Positions 34,001 to 42,597 of a stretch of DNA of 64,000 nucleotides are shown here, piece after piece. A program made the position numbers and the translations under genes. The notes under the pieces were generated by a model. That model had not been told where the DNA came from. It did not search any database and worked only from the letters and a program-made list of their open reading frames with translations. Every line of letters starts with the position of its first letter. The first letter of the stretch is position 1. Source of the stretch: JAPLST01 sp964397565 (GTDB lineage Bacteria > Auribacterota > UBA3054 > JAPLST01); NCBI GenBank assembly GCA_964397565.1, contig CAYNJC010000017.1, forward strand, positions 31,071-95,070, in the 5' to 3' direction.

Positions 34001-35865
34001 CAGATGCAAGCATGGTGTGGTCGCCGGTGGGCGGCGGCGGCGTTGATCTCGGCATGGAAGTCTACGGTGATGTGACCAATGCGGGCTTTGTCGCCGGTAT
34101 GGTCCGCAACGCGGACACCCTGCTGCCGATCACCGACGCGCAGGTCATGATCACCAATGCCAGCTACATTAACAGCCGGCTGACGATGGCCAACGGCACG
34201 TATGTCACGCCGGCCCCGGCTGGCACATACGACATCACCGTAACCAAGGCAGGCTATCTGCCGGCAACGGCTGCGGGTGTTATCGTCGCCGTCGGCCAGA
34301 CCAACACGCAGGACTTCCTACTCGAGGGTTCGCAGTTGTTTGTCAGCCCCACCAATGTTACCCGCATGATGGCGGCCGGGCAAATGGTGACGAATCAATT
34401 AGTGCTGACCAACAGCGGGCCACTGGCGGTGGACACAAGTCTGGCGCTGGCGAATTGGGGCTACACGAATGTCGTGCTGGCTCTTAAGGCCGCGAGCGCA
34501 CTTGCTCCGGCCGCGCGTTTCCCGATCCGGATCGGCGCACCGTCACCGCGGATCAAGACCGGCAACTACGCCACCCGCGCCACAACCGCAGCGGCGGCAC
34601 CCACGGCGGTGCTCGGCAAGACCTGCTATGGCGTGAATATCTTCCAAACGTCCGGCGCGGTTACCCAGTTGTGGCAGTTCACCACCACAACGCCCAGCAC
34701 GCCCACGGTGACGCCGATCGGCCCGAGCAGCATGATCTGGGGCGGCGATTTCATTGGCGGCGACTATTCGCAGTTCTACGCTCTAACCACAGGCAACAGC
34801 TTGATTGCCATCAATGTTGTCAACGGGGCCGTCACCACGGTCGGCACGGCCACCCCGTCCGCCGGCGCGCAATGGTCCGGGATGGCTGCTGCCAATGGCG
34901 GCACGGTCTATGCCAGCGCCAATACGGCCACCGGTGCCGAACTGTATACCATCAATCCTGCCACCGGCGCAGCCACGTTGATTGGCACCATCACCGGTGC
35001 AAGCAACATCGGCGGCTTGGCGATCAGCCCCGGCGGCGCGTTGTATGGCGTGGATCTGACGGCAGATGTGCTGGTCAGCATCAACAAAACCAGCGGTGCC
35101 GGTACGGTCATCGGCGCGCTGGGCATGGATACGATCTACGATTCGGCCATGGATTACGATGACGAGCATGACATCCTCTATCTGGCCACCTGCGATGCCG
35201 ACACGGCCAATGAAGATTGCGTACTGGTCACGGTCAACCCGGCGACGGGCGCCACGAATGGCTATCTCGGCCTGTTGGGCAATGGCTTGACGCAGGTCAC
35301 CGCGTTGGGCATTGTCGGTGCAAGTGCACCGCGCTGGGCGCGGCTGGGCACCAATGCGCTCTCGATTGCGGCCGGCGCGGTTGCCAACCTTGACGTCATT
35401 TTTGATGCCACCGTGGTCTCGAATCCGGGCACCTACACGGCCGAACTGGAGCTCAGCGGCACGCATGTCAATCCGCTGGCGCCGGTGCCGCTCAAGATGA
35501 TCTTGGGCGTCGGTCCGATCATTAGCGCGCCGGCCTTGCTCGACTTCGGCGACGTCATTGTCGGCGAGACCGGCGGCGTGGATCTGGTCGTCGGCAACAT
35601 CGGCGTCGGCGTCCTGACGGGTGAGACCACGGGTGTGACTGCGCCGTTCGGCGTCTTGGGCGCGGCCGGCTACGGTATTCCGGCCGGCGCCAGCGTGACC
35701 CAGAATCTGGTCTTCACGCCGCCGCTGGAACTGGCCTACACCAACACGGCCGTGTTGACCGGCGGTGGCGGCGCAACCGTCATCCTAGTCGGCGTCGGCA
35801 TACCCGAGCCCGCGTTTGCATTTGGTCTGCTCGGTGTGGCGCTGCTGACGCGGCGGCGCACATGA
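31012..35865 (+). CDS. giant PEP-CTERM surface protein, copy 2 (full-length)
   Basis: A 1617-aa secreted protein, start set by GGAG eight bases before ATG 31012. It has the domain order of copy 1, but with an extra ~240 residues near the N-terminus: a first jelly-roll domain (VFAWYRDTGYASNWDRVYVQ) and a fibronectin-III-like domain (PPVNFSASAASKTQINLAW). Then follow two jelly-roll/MAM-like domains, carboxypeptidase-regulatory-like and propeller-like parts, an ASH-like domain (LLDFGDVIVGETGGVDLVV) and PEP-CTERM (IPEPAFAFGLLGVALLTRRR). Many Gly, Asn, Thr and Tyr residues fit an extracellular structural role. The C39-like peptidase gene starts 15 bp downstream and could act on it. Confidence 0.82.
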   Translation: MKRSFFTLIVLGLLCVSRAASAAVILSEGFNQATLPAGWSLSNATPVTFVTSSTYPTAVPYEGTHFVRFNSFSVSSGVRSQLASPSMSTVGKSDINVVFAWYRDTGYASNWDRVYVQYSIDGTTWADVAMYPRTNTVNGWTLQTCPLPADATNQPNLRIAFLFWSAYGNNCYLDAVQVKGTAPGEVDPPVNFSASAASKTQINLAWQANAAGDDVIVASNGVATFGVPANGTSYAVGTALPGGGVIIYKGNGLVYPCDNLTMDTRYYYSAWSVNAVTTYSPAVTANAQTFAPAIDSFPYLQDFNGAWPPSGWSVIDNLSAGGTWDLNTTWSRPNYAGGNGTCADADSDAFGDAMDTELRATFDFSGLTKPVLKFITSYNDYSSYDSARTQVSTNGGTTWVTLANWTVDIDPNGPGSNIVFNLEGFAGQPNVMLRFWYVSDWDWWWEVDNVYVYDKLPNVYLEPTKQSGVGYLGAAVPYRLSAENATGGGRDFNFQYDSIWPVNGPSSSGILGDGVTTNIVVSVTVPLTAYQGQACTTTVRAVSSDGTFTNTAQLITSCTWEKDFFYEAFTTWPNGWTNYYGGPQVGGWYRDAYYGAAAHGKFAGATNWLVSPAIDLTGPGLDSLELAFLFGCTADLVNVEGIYLSTGSRNPADGAFVKLADIESEALYWFWNYANLLAYVGSNPVYLGIAYLGPNDWQLVDEFQIAGAKVGIDNAMLAGPPTLPTITSYDSTLAVTGGMSYAGETGASGPAPFTTAELGFGPTGTVPNSATWTWFPAAYLGAGGDYDLYTAAPQVTIAGPLNYCYRFRRGTAAWVYGDLDGSTNGFNLDKAGVITVNMLPPQGALLRNQTIGLDWVIGPSSFVDPSNAPPIYWETADDLNLPYDAHIKSVRMGGIYWNAGRQGLEDGFWLRIYNNTVTNPGSMLYQQYVPGYACEQFLGVDGSGLNDYKYQVNLSAPFLAVAGNTYWISLQQETRNGTYWSLLDSSDAVRGLDACQTDASMVWSPVGGGGVDLGMEVYGDVTNAGFVAGMVRNADTLLPITDAQVMITNASYINSRLTMANGTYVTPAPAGTYDITVTKAGYLPATAAGVIVAVGQTNTQDFLLEGSQLFVSPTNVTRMMAAGQMVTNQLVLTNSGPLAVDTSLALANWGYTNVVLALKAASALAPAARFPIRIGAPSPRIKTGNYATRATTAAAAPTAVLGKTCYGVNIFQTSGAVTQLWQFTTTTPSTPTVTPIGPSSMIWGGDFIGGDYSQFYALTTGNSLIAINVVNGAVTTVGTATPSAGAQWSGMAAANGGTVYASANTATGAELYTINPATGAATLIGTITGASNIGGLAISPGGALYGVDLTADVLVSINKTSGAGTVIGALGMDTIYDSAMDYDDEHDILYLATCDADTANEDCVLVTVNPATGATNGYLGLLGNGLTQVTALGIVGASAPRWARLGTNALSIAAGAVANLDVIFDATVVSNPGTYTAELELSGTHVNPLAPVPLKMILGVGPIISAPALLDFGDVIVGETGGVDLVVGNIGVGVLTGETTGVTAPFGVLGAAGYGIPAGASVTQNLVFTPPLELAYTNTAVLTGGGGATVILVGVGIPEPAFAFGLLGVALLTRRRT

Positions 35866-35880
35866 TCCAGGCCGTCTGAC

Positions 35881-37185
35881 ATGTCCGACTGGTTCGACAT
35901 GTCCGACCTGCTGGTTGTCTTCTGCGCGGCGGCGCTCGTGGGAACTGCATCTCCCACCGGCGTCGCCGCGCCTGTTTTCACCAGCGGCTGGCAACGCTTA
36001 AATGCCTTGTTCGGCGCGGCCCTTTTTCAAGACACCAATCTCTGGAATGATGCCGATGCTGCCGTGGCCACGCGCCTTGGTCTGCCGCTCGAGTCACGCA
36101 CGTCGCAGCAAGCCAGCTTTCGCGCCTATCCCGACGCACATGCCCGCCTGCTGGGCGCGCGCCCCTACTCCTGTGCCCTCTATAGCGAAAGCGGCCAGGT
36201 GGCGTATCTCTCGATCATGTTTGCCAACAAAGGCGATGTCGAGGGCTTGTCGGTGGGCGGAGACCGCGATGCCTCGCGCGCCGATGCGCACCTGCGCAAG
36301 AAAGCATTGCAGACCTATCAGGACAAAATCCGCGCCGATGCCAAAACCATTGAAGCCACCTTGACCACAAGCTTGGGCACGCCGACGCAAGTGACGTTCG
36401 GTGAGGGCTCGCGCGACACGACCGAACGCGCGTGGCGCTGGAACGCCGGTGCTCACAGCATTCTCTTGTCTTCGCCAAAGGACGAATATGTCGCCGTGCG
36501 CATTGTCCCGCGCGCCTTGGCCGATGCCGAAGGCCGCGCCCAACGTATTGATGACGCCACGCTGCGCGCCAGCTTGGCCACCCGCGTGCAGCAGCGCAAG
36601 AACGGCGATGTGATTGTCGGCGATATCCCCATGGTGGACCAGGGGCCGAAGGGCTTCTGCGTGCCGGCCACATGGGAGCGCTACCTGCGCTACCTCGGCA
36701 TTCCGGCCGACATGTACGTGCTCGCCATGGCCGGCGGCACCAGCGCCGGCGGCGGCACCTATCTCGCCGCCATGGAAGACAATGTCAAGAAACTCGTGCT
36801 GCGCCATGGCCGGCGCATCGTGACCATACGCAAGGTGCCGAAAACGCGCTTCATTCAAGAATATATTGACAAAGGCATTCCGCTGATGTGGACGCTGGTC
36901 GTGCCGCGCGACTTTTACATGAGTTTGTCCGCACGCGCCCAAGAACGTCGCAGTGTCACCGATTGGAATGCCTGGAAAAAACGGCTGCAGGCCCAGCGCG
37001 TCAGCGCCGATTCACTGCGCAAGCAGGCCGACGGCGGGCATATCTGCCTGATCATCGGCTACAACAAAATCACCGGTGAAATTGCCACGTCCGACTCGTG
37101 GGGCAAGGGCTTCGAGGAACGCTGGATGACCGAGGCCGAAGCCGAAGCCATCGGCGCCCAGTATCTGACCGCCATCACGTGGTAA
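35881..37185 (+). CDS. secreted C39-like cysteine peptidase
   Basis: A 434-aa protein with a probable signal peptide (hydrophobic residues about 9-30; ATG 35899 is an alternative start, inside a repeated ACATGTCCGAC). The C-terminal 180 residues resemble C39 papain-fold peptidases: Cys260 in DQGPKGFCVPATWERYL, His387 in GGHICLIIGYN and the Asp of TSDSWGKGF. The N-terminal 230 residues are of unknown fold. C39 peptidases cut leader peptides after Gly-Gly in bacteriocin export, but here there is no transporter domain, so it is more likely a periplasmic or surface protease. Adjacent to the giant PEP-CTERM gene, and a remnant of a second copy follows the other paralogue. Confidence 0.7.
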   Translation: MSDWFDMSDLLVVFCAAALVGTASPTGVAAPVFTSGWQRLNALFGAALFQDTNLWNDADAAVATRLGLPLESRTSQQASFRAYPDAHARLLGARPYSCALYSESGQVAYLSIMFANKGDVEGLSVGGDRDASRADAHLRKKALQTYQDKIRADAKTIEATLTTSLGTPTQVTFGEGSRDTTERAWRWNAGAHSILLSSPKDEYVAVRIVPRALADAEGRAQRIDDATLRASLATRVQQRKNGDVIVGDIPMVDQGPKGFCVPATWERYLRYLGIPADMYVLAMAGGTSAGGGTYLAAMEDNVKKLVLRHGRRIVTIRKVPKTRFIQEYIDKGIPLMWTLVVPRDFYMSLSARAQERRSVTDWNAWKKRLQAQRVSADSLRKQADGGHICLIIGYNKITGEIATSDSWGKGFEERWMTEAEAEAIGAQYLTAITW

Positions 37186-37187
37186 TA

Positions 37188-37216
37188 TTGACAATTCGCC
37201 GTGTATATGCTCTAAT
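37188..37216 (+). promoter_or_regulatory. sigma70 promoter of the rubrerythrin gene
   Basis: TTGACA (37188-37193), 17-bp spacer, TCTAAT (37211-37216), 47 bp before ATG 37264. Confidence 0.6.
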
Positions 37217-37263
37217 GATATACGCTGTACGTTAGGTTAACAACTCACACAAAGGATGCCCCG

Positions 37264-37974
37264 ATGAAAACACTCCAAGCTCCACTGCTGATTGTGCTCG
37301 TGCTGCTGCTGTGCTGCATGACCACTGCACGTGCGGCTGCGCCGGCAGTCAAGAGCACTGCTGCACCGACGGCCCTCGCCCCAGCGCCGGAAGTCAAGCT
37401 CGAAGGTACAGCGCCCGCGGTTACCGAGGCGCCGGCCGCGTCAACCTTGGCCAACCTGCAGGCGGCCTACAACGGCGAGTCCAATGCCAAGGTCAGATAC
37501 GAGGCCTTTGCCAAGAAGGCCGACGAAGAAGGTTACGCTGGCGTTGCCAGGCTCTTTCGTGCGGCCGCGCGCGCCGAGCAAGTGCACCTGGAAAACCATG
37601 CCAAGGTCATCCAAGCAATGAAGGGCACACCCACGGCCGTGATCGTGGCACCGGATGTCAAGAGCACCAAGGAAAACCTCGAGGCCGCGGTGGTTGGCGA
37701 GAATTATGAGCGCCTGACCATGTATCCGCAATTCATCGAGCTCGCCAAAAAGGAGAGGAACAGCAAGGCGGTGCAAACCTTCACCCGTGCCATGAAAGTG
37801 GAAGCCGTGCATGCCACGCTGTACAAGGCCGCGCTCGACAACCTCGAACAATGGAAGAAAGCCGACAAGACGTTTCTGGTCTGCCCGGTTTGCGGCTATA
37901 CGACGGATGATGGCACGTTCAAGAAATGCCCCATCTGCGCCACGCCACGCACAAAATTCATGGAAGTCAAATAG
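37264..37974 (+). CDS. exported rubrerythrin
   Basis: A 236-aa rubrerythrin with a Sec signal peptide (to about residue 25) and an Ala/Pro-rich linker, both unusual because rubrerythrins are normally cytosolic. The di-iron four-helix bundle shows the ligand motifs in order: NGESNAKVRYEAF, RAEQVHLENH, VVGENYER and KVEAVHATLY. A rubredoxin-like C-terminus follows with CPVCGY and CPICATP. The enzyme reduces hydrogen peroxide with electrons that pass through the rubredoxin centre. In the periplasm it would need a membrane electron donor, and the gene that follows encodes a flavocytochrome that could serve. Confidence 0.85.
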   Translation: MKTLQAPLLIVLVLLLCCMTTARAAAPAVKSTAAPTALAPAPEVKLEGTAPAVTEAPAASTLANLQAAYNGESNAKVRYEAFAKKADEEGYAGVARLFRAAARAEQVHLENHAKVIQAMKGTPTAVIVAPDVKSTKENLEAAVVGENYERLTMYPQFIELAKKERNSKAVQTFTRAMKVEAVHATLYKAALDNLEQWKKADKTFLVCPVCGYTTDDGTFKKCPICATPRTKFMEVK

Positions 37975-37998
37975 GTGGCGCGCCATAGTGCTAAGCGC

Positions 37999-39348
37999 AT
38001 GACGCTCGCACGACGCCGCTGGGCTGCGCGGGGTTTGTGGCTCTTCCTGGCCGCAAACCTCGCGCTCATTTTGTGCTGTTGGGCGTGGAACTCGGTCCAC
38101 AGCACGGAAGGCAATCTTTTCGACCCGCTCAATGCGTCCCTGCTGTTGGCCTTCGGGCGCGCAGCCGGATTGCTGGCGGCCTCCTTGCTGCTCCTCCAGT
38201 TCATGCTCATCGGGCGGATTGCGTGGCTTGAGCGGGTCGTTGGCCATGACCGGCTCGCGCATGCCCACCACATCGTCGGCGCACTATTTTTGCTTTGCCT
38301 CGTGGCGCACCCGATCCTGCTCGTCGCCCATTTTCAGGACGAGGGTTGGTGGGCAAAACTCGTCGACTTTTGGCAGAATTGGGATGACGTCGCCGCCGCC
38401 ATGCTGGCTGCGCTTATCTTTCTCATCGTCTCGGTTTCTTCATGGCAGATCGCGCGGCGGCGCCTGCATTATGAATGGTGGCTGCTGATCCACGTCAGTG
38501 TCTACGTCGCGCTCGCACTTGCGTTTGCCCACCAGATCATGGTGGGCGGTGACTTTGTCGAGCATCCGGCCTTCGCCGCATATTGGGTCGGCCTCTATGT
38601 CTTTGTCGCGGCGAATTACGCGTGGTATCGCGCGCTCCGTCCGCTGGTGCTTTACCGGCGCCACCGCTTTCAGGTTGTGCGCGTCGAACGCGAAAGCGAT
38701 GGCATCACCTCGGTGTACATCGGCGGACGCCATCTGCAGCGCTGGCGCGCGCACGCCGGCCAATTCGTCTTTGTGCGCTTTCTCACGCCCGGCCTGCGCT
38801 GGTTTGCACACCCCTTCTCCCTCTCCGCCGCGCCGGATGGGCAGACCATTCGCCTCACCATCAAAGCGGTGGGCGATTATACGCGCCGCATTCCCCAGCT
38901 CGCGCCCGGCACGCCAGTTGTCCTCGAGGGTCCGTTCGGCATCTTCATCGCCGACACCTGTCGCACGCGCGCTGCGGCATTGATTGCCGGCGGCATCGGC
39001 ATCACGCCCATTCGCGCACTCGCCCAAGAGCTCTGTGCGCGCGGCATTCCCTGCACGGTCCTCTACAGTGTGAGAACAACCAGCGACGCGGCCTTGGCCA
39101 ACGAACTGCGGGCCGTACTCAGCGCACACCCCCAGGCCGTATTCCATCAAATTGTCACCAACGATCCCACCTGGCCGGGTGAGCGTGGCCGTCTTGATCA
39201 GCGCATGCTCACGCGCCTCATACCAGACATCGCCGACCGCGATGTGTTCATCTGCGGGCCGCAGCCAATGATGACCGCCATCCGCCGCGCCGCCGTCGCA
39301 CGCGGCGTACCGCGGTGTGCCATCCATTACGAGCGATTCGCGCTGTAA
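37999..39348 (+). CDS. ferric-reductase-like flavocytochrome
   Basis: About 450 aa. The N-terminal half is a ferric-reductase-type membrane domain with histidines spaced for haem (HAHHIVGALF, LLIHVSVYV, ALAFAHQIM). The C-terminal half is an FNR-type module: FAD site in WFAHPFSLSAAP, NAD(P) sites AGGIGITPIRAL and FICGPQPMM. It would carry electrons from cytosolic NAD(P)H across the membrane to an outer acceptor. GTG 37975, right after the rubrerythrin stop, or ATG 37999 may be the start. Tight linkage suggests it feeds the exported rubrerythrin; reduction of Fe(III) is the alternative. Confidence 0.8.
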   Translation: MTLARRRWAARGLWLFLAANLALILCCWAWNSVHSTEGNLFDPLNASLLLAFGRAAGLLAASLLLLQFMLIGRIAWLERVVGHDRLAHAHHIVGALFLLCLVAHPILLVAHFQDEGWWAKLVDFWQNWDDVAAAMLAALIFLIVSVSSWQIARRRLHYEWWLLIHVSVYVALALAFAHQIMVGGDFVEHPAFAAYWVGLYVFVAANYAWYRALRPLVLYRRHRFQVVRVERESDGITSVYIGGRHLQRWRAHAGQFVFVRFLTPGLRWFAHPFSLSAAPDGQTIRLTIKAVGDYTRRIPQLAPGTPVVLEGPFGIFIADTCRTRAAALIAGGIGITPIRALAQELCARGIPCTVLYSVRTTSDAALANELRAVLSAHPQAVFHQIVTNDPTWPGERGRLDQRMLTRLIPDIADRDVFICGPQPMMTAIRRAAVARGVPRCAIHYERFAL

Positions 39349-39365
39349 CAACTATCGGTGACACT

Positions 39366-42068
39366 ATGCCTTCATTGCGTTCTGCCAGATCAACCATCAC
39401 GCTCCTGCTCGTATCCCTGCTGACGGCCGGGTACTGCCTGGCTGCAGACTATTATGTCGCCAGCAACGGCAGCGACAGCAATGACGGTCTGACACCCACC
39501 GGCGCATGGCGCTCGATCAATTACGCCATCGCCGCCAGCGGCACCGGCACGCCCGGCGCACCACTGGTGATTAATGTCGGCCCCGGCGTCTTTGTTGAGT
39601 ATTACAGTTTCAACGCCGCCGTGCACATCCCGCCCGGCAAGGGCCATGTGCAGCTGCGTGGCGCCGGTATCGATGCCACGGTGATTATGAGCGATGCAAC
39701 GAAACTGTGGCGCATGGGCTACTCGGCCGTCATTCGCAGTTACAGCAACACCGTGACCATCAGCGATTGCACCGTGCGGCACGGCTTGCCGCAGGGCTAT
39801 CACTGGGGCTCCGTGTTGATGATTCGCTATGCCGCCGCCGCGCTGGTCAGCAACGTTTGGCTTGATGCGCGCGAGACAACCCGCGCGCTGCTGTTTCTCG
39901 ACCTCCTCGCCAACGCGCGGGTGACTACCATCAACACGCTGATTACCGATGGCCTCGGCTGTAATATTTGCCACAACGGCGCCAGTACCTCGGCGGGGCT
40001 CGTCACCAACTGCACGATCATCGGCGGCTACGGTGGTGTCCAGGCCGATGCCGGCGTGTGCCAGGTCAGCCGCAGCATCATTGCCCAGGTCAAGGGCAGC
40101 GCATTCTATGGCACCGGCACCGTGCAAGGCCGGCAGTGCTGGCTGCGCGCCAATCATCGCACGGCGGAAGGCAGCGGGAGCGCATCCCTGTGTATCACCG
40201 GCGCGGTCATGCCTTTTGTCGGGCCCATCAGCGGGCAAGTAACGTCGCTGTCGTACCAGCTGCTGCCGGACACTGACGCCAGCGGCTATGGCTTTGCGCC
40301 CACGCCCCTGCCTGCCGCGTTTTTCCCGGCGCAACCGGTCAACACGGCACCCAGCAATGATGCCACCGTCAGCGCCACGCCCACGTTGTCCGGCAGTCCA
40401 TTCATGTCGCCGCTTGCTGCCGCGCATAGCGGCACCGAATGGCTGCTGCAGATCAGCAATCGCGGCGACTGGATCACCTTTGCGAGCGTCACCACGGCCG
40501 CACCGCTGACCACTCTGACGTATGCGCCGCCGCTGCGCGCACTCTATCCCGGCCAGCGCTTTTACTGGCGCATGCGCTACAGTGATGACCGCGGCGTCTG
40601 GAGCCCGTATTCCGCACCGACTGCCTTCATCGTCGCCGACACCAATCTGCCAACCTGGACCGTGCCGGTCAACGGCATGATCATCACGACCAACGTCACG
40701 CTCAAGCCGGGCTTCTATGCCCTGCCCGGCGGCCTGGTGCTGGCCGCGCATAACATCGCCCTTAATGGCAACGGCGCGATGCTCTGCGGTTCTGTCACCA
40801 CCGGGTTCGGCATTCGCGCCACAGGCTATTCGGGCCTGACGGTGTCCAACATTACGTTGATGAACTACTGGTATGGCATGGTGCTGCGCAACGGCGACAA
40901 CTGGCTGCTGCGCGAAGTACATGCCAGCAACAATCGCGTGTACGCCGGCTCGATGCTGTTTCTCAACGTGTGGGTCTGGAAAACGTTGACCGATGAGAAT
41001 CTGTGTGGCGGCATCTATCTCGAGACCACCCGCGACACGCGCGTCGAACGCTGCAGCGCCACCAATCAACAGAACGGCATCAGCGTGGTCGGCGGCACCC
41101 GCTGCCTGCTGCTCAGCAATGACTGCAGCGCCAACGTCGGCTGGGGCATTCATCTGGCGTCCACCGACTACTCGCGCGTGGTCTACAACCGCGCTGTTCG
41201 TGGCAATCGTGGCAACAACGGCGGGACCGGCGCGGATGCCACCTGCTTCCTCAGCATCCACCAATCCACGCATAATGAGGTCAGCTCAAATTCGTTCACC
41301 GATGGCGGCGACGGCGTCTTCGAATGCTGCCTCGTGCAAGGCAGCACCAAAAAATCCGGCTGGAATTATTACGCCGCCAATGATTGCCGCCGCGCCACCC
41401 ACAACCCGATCGAGTCCACCTTCGCCTTCAGCAATGTCTATGTTGACAACATCTGCGACGACGGCAGCCACGGCTTCTGGCTCGGCTACACCCACTGCTC
41501 CGTCATCTCGAATAACGCGATCCGCGGCAATTACGGCTGGGATCATCCCTCCGGCATTGTCATCGAACATGGGCGCAACAACCTCATCTGCAACAATGAC
41601 ATCGTCAGCAACTACGCCGCCGGCATTCGCCTGTGGACGGATTACGACAGTGGTCTCAGTTATCTGTACCCCGATTTGCGCGACTCGAAACAGTATACCA
41701 TTTGCGGCAATCGTTTCCTCGACAACGGCTATGCCCTCTATTGGGAAGACACCACCAACACGCTGGTCTACAATAACCTCATGCTGACCCAGCGGACGGC
41801 CTATGTCTACAGCTATCGCTCGACCGGCTCATGGAACATCGCCAAGACCGCCGGCCCGAACGTTCATGGCGGCCCCTTTCTGGGCGGCAATTACTGGCAG
41901 GCCTACACCGGCCAGGATCTCACTGGCGACGGCCTCGGCGACACGCTTCTGCCGTTTACCGATTTCGGCGCGCTCCTGCCCGGCGATTTTCTGCCACTGA
42001 CCGACGTGGTGCCGGAACCGGGCCTGCTGGCGGCACTGCTGCTGCTGTGGTGCGCGCGCCGGCGCTGA
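39366..42068 (+). CDS. parallel beta-helix PEP-CTERM protein
   Basis: A 900-aa secreted protein; ATG 39366 lies after the stop of the preceding gene and begins a signal peptide (about 29 residues). Directly after it comes a DUF1565-like start (YYVASNGSDSNDGLTPTGAW). The long middle has the ladder of N/G/D turns typical of right-handed parallel beta-helices of pectate-lyase/NosD type (NNRVYAGSM, ISVVGGTRCLLLSNDCS, RVVYNRAVRGNRGNN). It ends with PEP-CTERM (VVPEPGLLAALLLLWCARRR). Such proteins bind or cleave polysaccharides or serve as adhesins. No catalytic residues could be assigned. Confidence 0.8.
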   Translation: MPSLRSARSTITLLLVSLLTAGYCLAADYYVASNGSDSNDGLTPTGAWRSINYAIAASGTGTPGAPLVINVGPGVFVEYYSFNAAVHIPPGKGHVQLRGAGIDATVIMSDATKLWRMGYSAVIRSYSNTVTISDCTVRHGLPQGYHWGSVLMIRYAAAALVSNVWLDARETTRALLFLDLLANARVTTINTLITDGLGCNICHNGASTSAGLVTNCTIIGGYGGVQADAGVCQVSRSIIAQVKGSAFYGTGTVQGRQCWLRANHRTAEGSGSASLCITGAVMPFVGPISGQVTSLSYQLLPDTDASGYGFAPTPLPAAFFPAQPVNTAPSNDATVSATPTLSGSPFMSPLAAAHSGTEWLLQISNRGDWITFASVTTAAPLTTLTYAPPLRALYPGQRFYWRMRYSDDRGVWSPYSAPTAFIVADTNLPTWTVPVNGMIITTNVTLKPGFYALPGGLVLAAHNIALNGNGAMLCGSVTTGFGIRATGYSGLTVSNITLMNYWYGMVLRNGDNWLLREVHASNNRVYAGSMLFLNVWVWKTLTDENLCGGIYLETTRDTRVERCSATNQQNGISVVGGTRCLLLSNDCSANVGWGIHLASTDYSRVVYNRAVRGNRGNNGGTGADATCFLSIHQSTHNEVSSNSFTDGGDGVFECCLVQGSTKKSGWNYYAANDCRRATHNPIESTFAFSNVYVDNICDDGSHGFWLGYTHCSVISNNAIRGNYGWDHPSGIVIEHGRNNLICNNDIVSNYAAGIRLWTDYDSGLSYLYPDLRDSKQYTICGNRFLDNGYALYWEDTTNTLVYNNLMLTQRTAYVYSYRSTGSWNIAKTAGPNVHGGPFLGGNYWQAYTGQDLTGDGLGDTLLPFTDFGALLPGDFLPLTDVVPEPGLLAALLLLWCARRR

Positions 42069-42077
42069 ACGCCGCGC

Positions 42078-42539
42078 TTACAGCGGCACAATCATGGAGA
42101 ACGCCAGCACGAAAATCGCGACCGTCTCGGTAATGCCCAGAATGATGAAATTCTGCGCAAAGCCCTTGCGTGTCTCGGCAAAGGCATCGCAGGCGCACGC
42201 CGCGCCTTTGCCCTGAAACAAGGCCGAGACGCCAATCGCGATCCCGCCGCACACGCCCAGCCCGAGCTTGATCAGAAAATTGTCCGGCGTGGTCGGCACC
42301 GCCAGCAGCTTCATCTTCAGCAAAATGAACGCGTAAATCGTCTGGGTCAGTGGCGCGCCGACAAAGCCCACCAGCAGAAACGGCGCCGCTTTGCTCTGTA
42401 GATAGCACTTCTTCCACGCGCCAATGGCCGCCATCCCCGCCAGGCCCGAGCCCCAGGCCGAACCGATCGCCGCCAAACCCAGCACGGCCACACCGCCAAA
42501 ATCACCCAAGTGAATCATCAGATTTGTTTCCATTTCCAT
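42078..42539 (-). CDS. ntpK: V-type ATPase subunit K (rotor ring proteolipid)
   Basis: A 153-aa proteolipid with four membrane helices, a double hairpin as in Na+ or H+ V-ATPases. Residues Thr65-Gln66 (PLTQTIYAF), Gln109 (LFQGKG) and Glu138 (GITETVAIF) match the Na+ ligands Thr64, Gln65, Gln110 and Glu139 of Enterococcus hirae NtpK in identity and spacing; the Leu61 position is Ala here. This favours Na+ coupling. Last gene of the V-ATPase operon. Confidence 0.9.
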   Translation of the reverse strand: MEMETNLMIHLGDFGGVAVLGLAAIGSAWGSGLAGMAAIGAWKKCYLQSKAAPFLLVGFVGAPLTQTIYAFILLKMKLLAVPTTPDNFLIKLGLGVCGGIAIGVSALFQGKGAACACDAFAETRKGFAQNFIILGITETVAIFVLAFSMIVPL

Positions 42540-42553
42540 ATCTCCCTCATTGC

Positions 42554-42588
42554 TGAACTATGAACTATGCACTATGCACTATGCACTA
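42554..42588 (+). repeat. heptamer array (TGCACTA)
   Basis: Five 7-bp units, TGAACTA twice then TGCACTA three times, in the short spacer between the I and K genes of the V-ATPase. Confidence 0.75.
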
Positions 42589-42597
42589 TGACCTTGA

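Noticed and set aside
39390..41273. 627-aa minus-strand open frame opposite the beta-helix gene
   Set aside because: Shadow frame; the plus strand has signal peptide, beta-helix pattern and PEP-CTERM tail.
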